Source of the DNA: Microbulbifer sp. SAOS-129_SWC
GTDB lineage: Bacteria > Pseudomonadota > Gammaproteobacteria > Pseudomonadales > Cellvibrionaceae
NCBI RefSeq assembly: GCF_039696035.1
Contig: NZ_CP155567.1
Span: 2,475,001-2,539,000, forward strand
Length of the DNA stretch: 64,000 bases
Reading direction: 5' to 3'
This document shows, piece after piece, positions 54,566-62,044 of the stretch (within the stretch, counting starts at the first letter, position 1; every line of letters begins with the position of its first letter). The translations under genes were made by a program, and so were the position numbers. The notes beneath the pieces were generated by a model that ran no database searches, was not told the DNA's origin, and worked only from the letters and a program-made list of their open reading frames with translations.

Positions 54566-55420
54566 TCACAAAAACAGCTCGCGCGCACGCCCCGGCGACA
54601 CGACCTTACGCCCCGCTTCCTCAGCAATCCCGACCAGCGCCTCGATCAGCTGGCCATTGCCGCTGGTGCGCACGCCATCGGGCAGGTAGAAAGTGTCCTC
54701 GACGCCGCTGCGCAGGTGTCCGCCCAGCTCCGCCGTTTTGCGATGCACCGGCCAGATCTCCTCGCGACCGATCACCGTGCTCTGCCACAGCGCGCCGGGC
54801 TTCATGTACTTCGGCAACAGCTGCAGGAGTTCAGGATCCGCCGGCATGCCGGAGGCCACGCCCATCACCAGGTTGTAGTTGGGCGCGTCCACCATACCCA
54901 CATCGGCAAACATGCCCACCGAGCGCACGATGCCCAGGTCGAAACACTCAAACTCCGGCCGCGTACCGGTCTCGCGGCACACCGCCAGCAGCTCCTCGAC
55001 CTTGTCCACCGGATTCTCGAATACCATCGGCGGCCAGGCCCAGGTGCCGTTGGAGCGCGCCTTCAGATAATTGAGGCTACCCGCATTGCACGCGGCAATT
55101 TCCGGGCGCCCGGCGCGAATGCAATCCAACGGCCCCTGCTGATCGCGGCCAATGGTGCCGGTGGTGAAGTTCAGGATCACGCCGGGACAGGCCGCGCGGA
55201 TTTCATCCGCAATCGCCAGCGCCACCTGCGGATCCCAGCTGGGCAGATGGCCCTTGCCTTCCTCCTGGGCGCGGAAGTGAATATGCATCACCGAAGCGCC
55301 GGCGTCGTAGGCCTCGCGCGCCGACGCCGCCATTTGTTTTGGCGTCACCGGCACCGGATGTTGTTGCGGGTTGGTCAGCACGCCGGTCAGGGCGCAGGTA
55401 ATGACCACTTCATCAGACAT
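54566..55420 (-). CDS. BKACE (beta-keto acid cleavage enzyme, DUF849)
   Basis: A 284-residue Zn-dependent TIM-barrel enzyme that condenses a beta-keto acid with acetyl-CoA to give acetoacetate and a CoA ester. It has the family pattern VITCALTGVLTNPQQHP, VMHIHFRAQEEGKG (metal HxH), ILNFTTG, and FGMFADVG-like segments, and ends with the ELGGHLRSGVEDTFY motif (zinc Glu/His region). AGGAGA precedes the ATG. An AtuR operator 80 bp upstream puts it in the terpene regulon. Substrate unknown. Confidence 0.92.
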   Translation of the reverse strand: MSDEVVITCALTGVLTNPQQHPVPVTPKQMAASAREAYDAGASVMHIHFRAQEEGKGHLPSWDPQVALAIADEIRAACPGVILNFTTGTIGRDQQGPLDCIRAGRPEIAACNAGSLNYLKARSNGTWAWPPMVFENPVDKVEELLAVCRETGTRPEFECFDLGIVRSVGMFADVGMVDAPNYNLVMGVASGMPADPELLQLLPKYMKPGALWQSTVIGREEIWPVHRKTAELGGHLRSGVEDTFYLPDGVRTSGNGQLIEALVGIAEEAGRKVVSPGRARELFL

Positions 55421-55499
55421 GGACGCTTCTCCTGCATTATCTTTCTTGTGTCAGGCAATTCTTGCAGGCACCTCTTACAGGCAACCTATTGCGCCATTT

Positions 55500-55517
55500 A
55501 CCAAGCGCTTGCTTGGT
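55500..55517. promoter_or_regulatory. AtuR/TetR operator 2, upstream of BKACE
   Basis: ACCAAGC-GCTT-GCTTGGT, identical in all 18 positions to the site at 45283-45300. It lies 80 bp upstream of the BKACE start codon. Confidence 0.85.
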
Positions 55518-55596
55518 GCAGGCTAGCATAGGCCGAAGACGAGAGAAAGAATGCAGGCGGCGGGCTCCGCTAGTCACAACAGCACTTGCCGCGAAG

Positions 55597-55707
55597 GTGA
55601 CGCTACCGGCTACCGCTTTGTGAGACTTTATGAGCCATGGATGGCGATTAAAGCCCCCAAGGATGGGTTCACGGCGTGTCTCACAAAGCGGCACCCGGTA
55701 GCGTCAC
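55597..55707. mobile_element. 111-bp MITE-like palindromic element with 30-bp terminal inverted repeats
   Basis: Arms 55597-55626 and 55678-55707 are complementary at 27 of 30 positions (outer 13 GTGACGCTACCGG, inner 14 CCGCTTTGTGAGAC). The 51-bp centre contains a GCCATGGATGGC-type segment and a GGATGGGTTCACGG stretch, which I recall as a common intergenic pattern in marine gammaproteobacteria (unverified). No transposase is present. Confidence 0.7.
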
Positions 55708-55816
55708 TGCCACTCAAACCGTTCAATAGACCACATCCGCTGGATAAAGGCGGCTTGTCACTCCCCCGTGGCACCGGCAGAATGCGCCGCACAACAAACG
55801 CGAGGACAGGAACCCC

Positions 55817-57757
55817 ATGAGCGACAATGCGAGCGTGCACACCGCCCCCTACGGCAGCTGGAAATCCGACATCGACGCCGACCTGCTGGTACAGGGCAGC
55901 GTGCGGCTCGGCGAAGCGAGCCTGGTGGACGGGCGCTATTACTGGCTGGAGTCACGCCCCGCAGAAAAAGGCCGCTCTGTGCTGGTTCAGCACTGCCCCC
56001 ATAATGGCCGCCGCGATGTGATTCCGGCACCCCTCAGTATCCGCTCCAAGGCGCACGAATACGGCGGCGCCAGCTACCTGGTCAGTGGCGATACCGTCTA
56101 TTTCGCGCTCGCCGACGACCAGCGCCTGTACCGCATGCCGCTGGACAACCCGGTACCCGAGGCGATCACCGCCGAGGGCGACTACCGCTACGCGGACCTG
56201 CACCTGGATCGCCGCCGCAACCGCCTGCTCTGCGTGCAGGAAGACTGTTCCGGCGACGGCGAACCCCGCGCGCGGATCCTCGCCATTGATCTCGACAGTC
56301 CGCTGGGCTCAACGCCGGCGATACTGGCCGAGGGCGCCGACTTCTATTCCAACCCGGCACTGAGCCCCGACGGCAAGCAGCTCAGCTTCCTGCGCTGGCA
56401 GCACCCGAACATGCCCTGGGACGCCACCGAGCTGTGCCTGGCGCAACTGGATGACGATGGGCAACCGCAGCACACTGACGTGGCCGCCGGCGGCGCCGAC
56501 GAATCCATTTTCCAGCCGCAGTGGTCGCCGGAAGGCGAACTCTTCTATGTGTCCGACCGCAGCAACTGGTGGAACCTGTATCGCCGCGGTGACGACAAGC
56601 CGGTGTGGGCCCTCGAAGCCGAATTCGCCACACCGCAGTGGGTGTTCGGCATGTCCACCTACGGCTTCCTGAACTCCGACGAGATCCTGTGCACCTACAC
56701 CGAAGGCGGGCGCTGGCACCTGGCGGTACTCGACATCCACAGCGGCAGCCACAAACGGCTGGACGCGCCCTACTGCGATATCGAAAGCCTGCGCTGCGAA
56801 AGCCACAAGGCGGTCATGATCGCCGCCGGCGCCAGCCAGTTTCCGGCGGTGGTGGCCTACGATAACCACAGTGGCCAGTTCAGCCAGATCGCCAGCAGCA
56901 ACCGCTGCGATCTGTCCGACAACCTATTTTCCCTCGCCCAGGCGATCGAATTCCCCGCCGGTGAACGCAGCGTGCACGGCTTCTACTATCCGCCGCACAA
57001 TCCCGCGTTTACCGCCCCGGACGGCGAGCTGCCGCCGCTGATCGTGTTCAGCCACGGCGGGCCGACCGGCGCCACCTGCGCCGGGCTGAACCTGAAGATC
57101 CAGTACTGGACCAGCCGCGGCTTTGCCATCCTCGACGTCAACTATTCCGGCAGCACCGGCTACGGCCGCGCCTACCGCGACCGCCTCAAGGACAACTGGG
57201 GCATCTGGGATGTGGAGGATGTCTGCGCCGGTGCCGAATACCTGGTAGCCAAGGGCCTCGCCGACCCCGAGCGGCTGCTGATCAAGGGCGGCAGTGCCGG
57301 CGGTTACACCGTGCTGGCCGCCCTGACCTTCCACAGTACCTTCAAGGCCGGCGCCAGCCACTACGGTATCGGCGACCTGACCACACTGGCGCGCGACACG
57401 CACAAATTCGAATCCCGCTACCTGGACAAACTGGTCGGCCCCTGGCCGGACACAGAGGCAGTTTACCGCCAGCGCTCGCCGATCGAACACGTGGAGCAGC
57501 TGAGCTGCCCGGTGATTTTTTTCCAGGGCCTGGAAGACAAGGTGGTGCCGCCCAACCAGGCACAGACCATGGTCGACGCGCTGAAACACCAGGGGATCCC
57601 GGTGGCCTATATCACCTTCGAAAACGAGGGCCACGGCTTCCGCGGCGGCGATGCGATCAAGATGGCTTTGGAAGGCGAGCTGGAATTCTACAGCCGCGTA
57701 TTCAAGTTCCCGCTGCCGCAGCCCGGCCCGGGCATCACCATCGAAAACCTGGATTGA
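55817..57757 (+). CDS. S9-family prolyl oligopeptidase / acylaminoacyl-peptidase
   Basis: A 646-residue cytoplasmic serine peptidase. The N-terminal beta-propeller (about 40-370) is followed by the alpha/beta-hydrolase domain with FSHGGPTGAT, the nucleophile elbow GGSAGG (S493), the acid in FFQGLEDKVVPP, and the histidine in NEGHGFRG. Likely cleaves short peptides or N-acyl amino acids. 18 bp upstream of greB on the same strand. Confidence 0.93.
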   Translation: MSDNASVHTAPYGSWKSDIDADLLVQGSVRLGEASLVDGRYYWLESRPAEKGRSVLVQHCPHNGRRDVIPAPLSIRSKAHEYGGASYLVSGDTVYFALADDQRLYRMPLDNPVPEAITAEGDYRYADLHLDRRRNRLLCVQEDCSGDGEPRARILAIDLDSPLGSTPAILAEGADFYSNPALSPDGKQLSFLRWQHPNMPWDATELCLAQLDDDGQPQHTDVAAGGADESIFQPQWSPEGELFYVSDRSNWWNLYRRGDDKPVWALEAEFATPQWVFGMSTYGFLNSDEILCTYTEGGRWHLAVLDIHSGSHKRLDAPYCDIESLRCESHKAVMIAAGASQFPAVVAYDNHSGQFSQIASSNRCDLSDNLFSLAQAIEFPAGERSVHGFYYPPHNPAFTAPDGELPPLIVFSHGGPTGATCAGLNLKIQYWTSRGFAILDVNYSGSTGYGRAYRDRLKDNWGIWDVEDVCAGAEYLVAKGLADPERLLIKGGSAGGYTVLAALTFHSTFKAGASHYGIGDLTTLARDTHKFESRYLDKLVGPWPDTEAVYRQRSPIEHVEQLSCPVIFFQGLEDKVVPPNQAQTMVDALKHQGIPVAYITFENEGHGFRGGDAIKMALEGELEFYSRVFKFPLPQPGPGITIENLD

Positions 57758-57775
57758 GAGACCGGAACTAAGAAT

Positions 57776-58276
57776 ATGGGACGATGGAGACCACCGCGCC
57801 CGCGCGGTTCCCGCTATATCACCCCGGAAGGCGCGCGGCGTATGCGCGCCGAGGTGAAATTCCTGTGGGAAGAGGAACGCCCGCGGGTCACCCAGGCCGT
57901 CAGCGACGCGGCCAAACTGGGCGACCGCTCGGAAAACGCCGACTATATCTACGGCAAGAAACGCCTGCGCGAAATCGACAGCCGCGTGCGCTTTCTGACC
58001 AAGCGCCTGGAAGAGATCACCGTGGTCGACCGTCTGCCGGAAGACCGCGACAAGGTCTTTTTCGGTGCCTGGGTCACGCTCGAAGACGACGACGAAAATA
58101 CGCGCTGCTACCGCATCGTCGGCCCGGATGAGTTCAATGTGAAGGAGGGACTTATTTCGATGGACTCACCGGTGGCCCGCGCCCTGCTCGGGCGGCGGCT
58201 GGATGATGAGGTGGAGCTGATGGTCGACGAAGAGTGGGTGACTTTTTATATTGTGGAGATTCGTTATCAGGAGTGA
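57776..58276 (+). CDS. greB: Transcript cleavage factor GreB
   Basis: A 166-residue Gre factor. The N-terminal coiled coil (SDAAKLGDRSENADYIYGKKRLREIDSRVRFLTKRLEEITVVD) carries the catalytic acidic tip (D and E in LGDRSENADY). The C-terminal FKBP-like domain is intact. The YIYGKK hexad and the basic N-terminus indicate GreB rather than GreA. It rescues backtracked RNA polymerase. A terminator follows. Confidence 0.95.
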   Translation: MGRWRPPRPRGSRYITPEGARRMRAEVKFLWEEERPRVTQAVSDAAKLGDRSENADYIYGKKRLREIDSRVRFLTKRLEEITVVDRLPEDRDKVFFGAWVTLEDDDENTRCYRIVGPDEFNVKEGLISMDSPVARALLGRRLDDEVELMVDEEWVTFYIVEIRYQE

Positions 58277-58344
58277 CGCAGAGATTGCGACACCTCGATT
58301 GGCGTGTCCTCGGTGATGCTCTTGTTCTCAAGAACGCGAGAAAC

Positions 58345-58370
58345 GCCTCTGGAAATCAGAGGCTTGTTTT
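58345..58370 (+). terminator. Rho-independent terminator after greB
   Basis: GCCTCTG-GAAAT-CAGAGGC followed by TTGTTTT. It overlaps the 3' end of the convergent lipoprotein gene. Confidence 0.85.
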
Positions 58371-58721
58371 ATGCCACCCGCGCGTCTCCATGCACTGGAC
58401 ATACATGGTGTCGCGCTGGCTTTTCAGCTTGCTAAGGGATTCTGTATCTTTCATATATTTCTGCTCCTGGACACTTGTATTGGTTTGCGCAACAACTGAG
58501 TAGTAGCCACCGTCGTGCCCGCTGTACGGCTCAGAATAGACACCGAATACCGGGCTGTCCCCGAATACGGACAGGGTTGCATCCACACATTCGCTCTTGT
58601 CCTGCGCAAACAGGGCATCCCGCGCATCTTCAGACAATTCTTCTCGAGTGAAGGTCATGGTCGGGTTATAGGTTGCACATCCGGTGATGGAGAGGATTAT
58701 TATGGCAATCGCGATCCGCAT
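58356..58721 (-). CDS. Small lipoprotein of unknown function
   Basis: 121 residues with a lipoprotein signal (IAIIILSITGC, C15) and no known domain. The mature part is acidic and Tyr/Ser-rich (VYSEPYSGHDGGYYSVVAQTNTS), with two further cysteines in KSECVDATL and MYVQCMETRGW. The last two motifs, C-x-CMxxxGW-like, are common in small periplasmic proteins. It lies just outside the cassette array and shows no adjacent attC-like site of its own. Confidence 0.72.
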   Translation of the reverse strand: MRIAIAIIILSITGCATYNPTMTFTREELSEDARDALFAQDKSECVDATLSVFGDSPVFGVYSEPYSGHDGGYYSVVAQTNTSVQEQKYMKDTESLSKLKSQRDTMYVQCMETRGWHKTSL

Positions 58722-58945
58722 TTAGAGCTGCCCTCTTTCTAAGCTGCAAAAAGGGTGCGGAGTCTGGACTAACCACAACCGAAATTCCAGAGTTTTTCTG
58801 CAGATAACAGCTCATTTTTCGACGCAATTGACGCATAGATCAATGTGATCTTGCCCGGAAAAAAGGGCAAATCACTTCTTCCACTCACGGTCAAGCACCT
58901 CTTTATTTGGTAATGAGGTGTCTACTTTTGGTGGGGAAGTTGGAC
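58722..58945. other. Spacer between the lipoprotein gene and the last cassette attC
   Basis: No gene seen. Two weak hairpins, TTGCCC...GGGCAA (around 58852-58870) and CACCTC...GAGGTG (around 58899-58920), could end transcription from the cassette array running on the minus strand. Confidence 0.4.
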
Positions 58946-59017
58946 CTCTAACGCCGCGCTCTGCGGAAATTTTGGAGCGTAGCGGAAAAATTTTCCGGCA
59001 GAAGCGCCTTATTATAC
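58946..59017 (-). other. attC-like site of cassette 4
   Basis: On the minus strand it runs from GTATAAT (59017-59011, an R''-like box) to GGCGTTAGAG (R' GTTAGAG, 58952-58946). In between is the imperfect palindrome expected of attC, with the CGCTACGCTCC stretch. It lies 6 bp after the stop of the DUF2971 gene. Confidence 0.65.
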
Positions 59018-59023
59018 GCTTTT

Positions 59024-60181
59024 TCATCCAAGGACTTGTATCCGGTTAGACTTGTTTCCCTCAAATTTAATGCCCCAGCCATTCCTCCATCTATCATAAG
59101 CGTGCTCGAAGTTTTTGTGCGATTTGTCAATTTCCTGACCACTAGAAATCATCTTGTCAATTTCTACTTGAATTTCTCTTTTAGATCCAGAAAGGCGGGC
59201 ATTAAAAACAGCGAACTCAAACATTATTCTTTCGTGGTCTTCTGACCTATAAAGCTGTTCTTGACGATAAAGGAGAACTTCCATCAGCCTATCTTTATTT
59301 CCTTTTGGCATTCGAGCACCAAAAATAATACCCACTAATTGCGTTGGCTCATAATAAAACAATCGTTCTAGCGAGCTTAATTCTATATTCTTACCGAAAA
59401 TCCAAGACATTCTAGGAGATATTGAAACTCTTACTTCCTGCTCATAATCCCAAGAAATATGCTTGTGCAAAAACTGTTCAGATTGTAATGTTATTAGATT
59501 AATTCTTTCTTCTTCAGGGAGATCCCCTCCTATAACCGCCACTGGGAGCCTATGGAATCCGCACAAGGACTTGACTTCCTCTTGATAAATAACTTCTTGG
59601 AAGCTGAAACTTTCAGGTAATCCGTAACTACTATTTTGGGCGAGTCCATTAGGCGTCTTTCGGCTAATAGAGCGTTTCTTGAGAGGAGGATATTGCCTTA
59701 GCTTCCCGTCAATAGGCTTAAATATAAGGCTATAACCTTGGTGTTGCGAGGCATAGTGCGACCACATTAGAGGATCGTTATCTGCTTTTGAGAAACAGGC
59801 AAAATAACTTGGTTCTGGTTTGTAAATTTTCAAAAGTTGATTAAAACAAGCCGCAAGACTTTGAGACAAAGTAAAGTCTTTTAATACTTCAAAGCACAAC
59901 CGTGATATATCTAGCAGCAATGCCTCGTCATAGGTCAGAGGACACAAAGACGAAATTTTGCCCGCCACCTCCTTTATTTGCAGGCCACTTACATTGTTAT
60001 TACCTATCTTTCTTACAAGTAAATTTACGAGATTCTCCCAGTAATCCTGGCGACCAGTAAACTCATAGAACCCTTTGCTGTCATAAGGGTCATTACACTC
60101 TTCCGTTGAAGCAAGAAACAGCTCACTATACATGAGTTCCTTGATGCTTAATTCAGAAAATGGCCTGTAACGATAGTACAA
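59024..60181 (-). CDS. DUF2971 family protein, integron cassette gene
   Basis: 385 residues. The DUF2971 pattern is clear: N-terminal YYRYRPFSE, then LFLASTEECNDPYDSKG, YFACFSKADNDPLMWSHYASQHQGYSLIF and GIIFGARMPKGN. The family is found in accessory regions and is unassigned, sometimes near defence genes. The gene is GC-poor compared with its surroundings. The start is TTG with AGAGGA at 8 nt; an ATG further up is followed by a stop. Cassette 4 (last) of the array; its attC follows. Confidence 0.82.
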   Translation of the reverse strand: MYYRYRPFSELSIKELMYSELFLASTEECNDPYDSKGFYEFTGRQDYWENLVNLLVRKIGNNNVSGLQIKEVAGKISSLCPLTYDEALLLDISRLCFEVLKDFTLSQSLAACFNQLLKIYKPEPSYFACFSKADNDPLMWSHYASQHQGYSLIFKPIDGKLRQYPPLKKRSISRKTPNGLAQNSSYGLPESFSFQEVIYQEEVKSLCGFHRLPVAVIGGDLPEEERINLITLQSEQFLHKHISWDYEQEVRVSISPRMSWIFGKNIELSSLERLFYYEPTQLVGIIFGARMPKGNKDRLMEVLLYRQEQLYRSEDHERIMFEFAVFNARLSGSKREIQVEIDKMISSGQEIDKSHKNFEHAYDRWRNGWGIKFEGNKSNRIQVLG

Positions 60182-60226
60182 ACTTTTAATCCTCTAATTC
60201 TGATTTCATGACCGAGCTATTTTCGC

Positions 60227-60341
60227 GTATAACGCCGCAATCAGCCGCGGCTAAGTTTTGCATTTTTTGCGCGATAATGGAGCGTAGCGAAAGCGCAAAA
60301 AGTGCACAAGCTTAGCCGTCGGTTGCATTGTTTGGTTATGC
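60227..60341 (-). other. attC-like site of cassette 3
   Basis: R'' box GCATAAC (60341-60335) overlaps the TAA stop of the cassette-3 gene, and R' GTTATAC (60233-60227) follows GCGGC. The 115-bp site is internally palindromic, including GGCTAAGCTTG/ CTTAGCCG and GCGCAAAA-type arms. This stop overlap is a hallmark of integron cassettes. Confidence 0.78.
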
Positions 60342-60743
60342 GACGCCACCATCTAGATATCCCATGAATCGCAAGCCCGGGTAAAACCACCAAGAAAAAT
60401 ACACTTTATCAGCAATGAAAGGTAGCAGCCCTAGAATACTAGAGAAACCACATACAGACCAAAACACAAACTCAAAAGATTTATGTCTTTTCTGAATCTC
60501 ATTTTCGTAGACCTTAAATGAATAGGTGAGCGTCAAAAAAGATACGCCTAAGAAAATAAGAAAGCTAATAAAAAGCGGTCCGACAAAGACAAAATCCTCT
60601 AATGAAAACGCGACTCCACGCGCATGCCAAGGAATAGGAAACCCGTATACCACGACAACTGGACCTTCTCCGACTATAGCCGAGCTCGCAGAAAAGAAGC
60701 TGGTTAATACCAACAATGAAAACGCCAGGGTAAATATCTTCAT
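60336..60743 (-). CDS. Small membrane protein, integron cassette gene, unknown function
   Basis: 135 residues, GC-poor. The N-terminal signal-like helix (FTLAFSLLVLTSFFSASSA) is followed by two further hydrophobic segments (FVFVGPLFISFLIFLGVSFLTLTY and FVFWSVCGFSSILGLLPFIA). No domain recognised. The stop codon is part of the attC R'' box. Third in the cassette order, read on the minus strand. Confidence 0.7.
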   Translation of the reverse strand: MKIFTLAFSLLVLTSFFSASSAIVGEGPVVVVYGFPIPWHARGVAFSLEDFVFVGPLFISFLIFLGVSFLTLTYSFKVYENEIQKRHKSFEFVFWSVCGFSSILGLLPFIADKVYFSWWFYPGLRFMGYLDGGVA

Positions 60744-60754
60744 TTTATTAAACG

Positions 60755-60841
60755 CTATAACGCCCAGTTTAGGGACGGCTGGAGCATAGCGTCAGCCGTC
60801 CCAGCCGCGTATTTCTCGGCGACTACAACTGCTTTTTAGCT
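60755..60841 (-). other. attC-like site of cassette 2
   Basis: Ends with GGCGTTATAG (R' GTTATAG, 60761-60755). The R'' side reads AGCTAAA (60841-60835), a degenerate version of RYYYAAC, immediately after the PIN gene stop. The centre has a strong palindrome, GGGACGGCTG / CAGCCGTCCC. Weakest of the four but in register. Confidence 0.6.
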
Positions 60842-61384
60842 TTATTGATTGTCAAGATAATCACTTAAAGACTTAACTGTCATTGCACTATCATGCCAGC
60901 CAATTTCCTCTGCTATGCCAGCAATATCTATGAAATCTTTAGCATTGTCAGTGCAAATGGTTGCGAATATATTCCTAGCTGTAGAGTATATTATATGATC
61001 CATGTGCCTCTTTTTAATGCCGCTAGACTGTAGCCCATTTAGCTCTATGTGCTTTGACATTCTATTTGTTGCTGCTTGCCACTCATGATGTGATGGATTG
61101 ACAATGTACAGACCATTAGGAACTTGCCCAGCCCTTCTACCCATTTCAAAGCTCATGCAATCATGCCTCTTTGCTTTAGATATAAGTCCGAGGAGTTCCT
61201 TTTCAGCATCACTGCTCTTGTGCTTAAAGAGTTCAAATTCGTAAAGTGCAGGAGTTGGAATAACAATTTTGTATTGAGATACAAGGCGAGTAATTGCCTT
61301 TTCCCAATCATTTTTCTTAGCAATATTTATGATCGCATTTGTATCGAGTACAACCACATCATCTAGAGACTGATTTTTACCCAT
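60842..61384 (-). CDS. PIN-like domain nuclease, integron cassette gene
   Basis: 180 residues with PIN features: VVLDTNAII (first acidic residue), TPALYEFELFK (Glu), and late Asp residues in RHMDHIIYSTA and CTDNAKDF. PIN nucleases are often VapC-type toxins, but no antitoxin gene is next to it, so it may be a lone cassette nuclease. The ATG at 61384 has GGAG 12 nt upstream; a TTG three codons earlier (61393) is an alternative. Second cassette. GC-poor. Confidence 0.75.
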   Translation of the reverse strand: MGKNQSLDDVVVLDTNAIINIAKKNDWEKAITRLVSQYKIVIPTPALYEFELFKHKSSDAEKELLGLISKAKRHDCMSFEMGRRAGQVPNGLYIVNPSHHEWQAATNRMSKHIELNGLQSSGIKKRHMDHIIYSTARNIFATICTDNAKDFIDIAGIAEEIGWHDSAMTVKSLSDYLDNQ

Positions 61385-61403
61385 GTTTTGCAATAACTCC
61401 GAA

Positions 61404-61484
61404 AGCTAACGCCGCTGAAACGGGCCGAGCGATAGCGAGGTCCAGCCCCAGCTTGCTGGGGCGATGTGCTCGACTTTGTTAAAT
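61404..61484 (-). other. attC site of cassette 1 (best match)
   Basis: On the minus strand R'' ATTTAAC (61484-61478) matches RYYYAAC exactly and contains the TAA stop of the cassette-1 gene. The site ends GCGGCGTTAGCT (R' GTTAGCT, 61410-61404). The middle has the perfect hairpin GCCCCAGC-AA-GCTGGGGC. Confidence 0.82.
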
Positions 61485-62024
61485 ATTTTTAAGGGCACCA
61501 ATGCCAATTTTTCTCCATAAATAAACGTCCAGATCAACTCTGTTACAACGCAACTCGCCCGCTACCAGCCCAGCATATTTTTGATACAACATATTCTCGG
61601 ACTCTTTTAAGCGTTTTATCGCGTCCCATTTCGGTAGTTTCGGCTTATGTTTAGTCAGCTCAAGACCCTTAGCAACATGACTATCTAGTGGCAATTCTAA
61701 AATCGAAGCAATATGATCTAAAGAAAACTCTTCATTTATATATTTGTTGTATAAGCAGTCCCGAAGGTAGATATTTATCGATTTTCTGGCCGCCCCAAAA
61801 TTGTTCGCACCTTTAGGGAACTTCAATCTGAGCTTTTCAGTTAGATTTGCTAAATTTTCGGAAAACTTATCTTTTTCACTAGATAAATGCTGCAAGTCTA
61901 TAGTGCACAAGAAATCTCTAGCAATTTTATTAAGACCTGACGCTCCTTGATTCCTCAGCGTGGAGTTGCCAATTGCTAAATTCGCTGTCCTTTTAATCAA
62001 GTAATTTAGTGCTTCGCGTTCCAT
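61479..62024 (-). CDS. Protein of unknown function, integron cassette gene
   Basis: 181 residues, GC-poor, no enzyme motif recognised. It carries a segment FGAARKSINIYLRDCLYNKYI, then LDHIASILELPLDSHVAKGLELTKH, and WDAIKRLKESENMLYQKYAG. It is predicted mostly helical. I recall similar conserved hypothetical proteins in many bacteria, but no function. The stop codon lies inside the attC R'' box. First cassette of the array, next to a GTTAAAT core site at 62044. Confidence 0.7.
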   Translation of the reverse strand: MEREALNYLIKRTANLAIGNSTLRNQGASGLNKIARDFLCTIDLQHLSSEKDKFSENLANLTEKLRLKFPKGANNFGAARKSINIYLRDCLYNKYINEEFSLDHIASILELPLDSHVAKGLELTKHKPKLPKWDAIKRLKESENMLYQKYAGLVAGELRCNRVDLDVYLWRKIGIGALKNI

Positions 62025-62037
62025 ACGTCACCTATAT

Positions 62038-62044
62038 ATTTAAC
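62038..62044 (-). other. Lone GTTAAAT recombination core site upstream of cassette 1 (attI- or attC-boundary)
   Basis: On the minus strand GTTAAAT (62044-62038) matches GTTRRRY. It lies 14 bp before the cassette-1 start codon, where the insertion boundary of a first cassette should be. The upstream DNA lacks the GGC before GTTA that the other sites have, so it may be an attI-like site. Confidence 0.4.
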
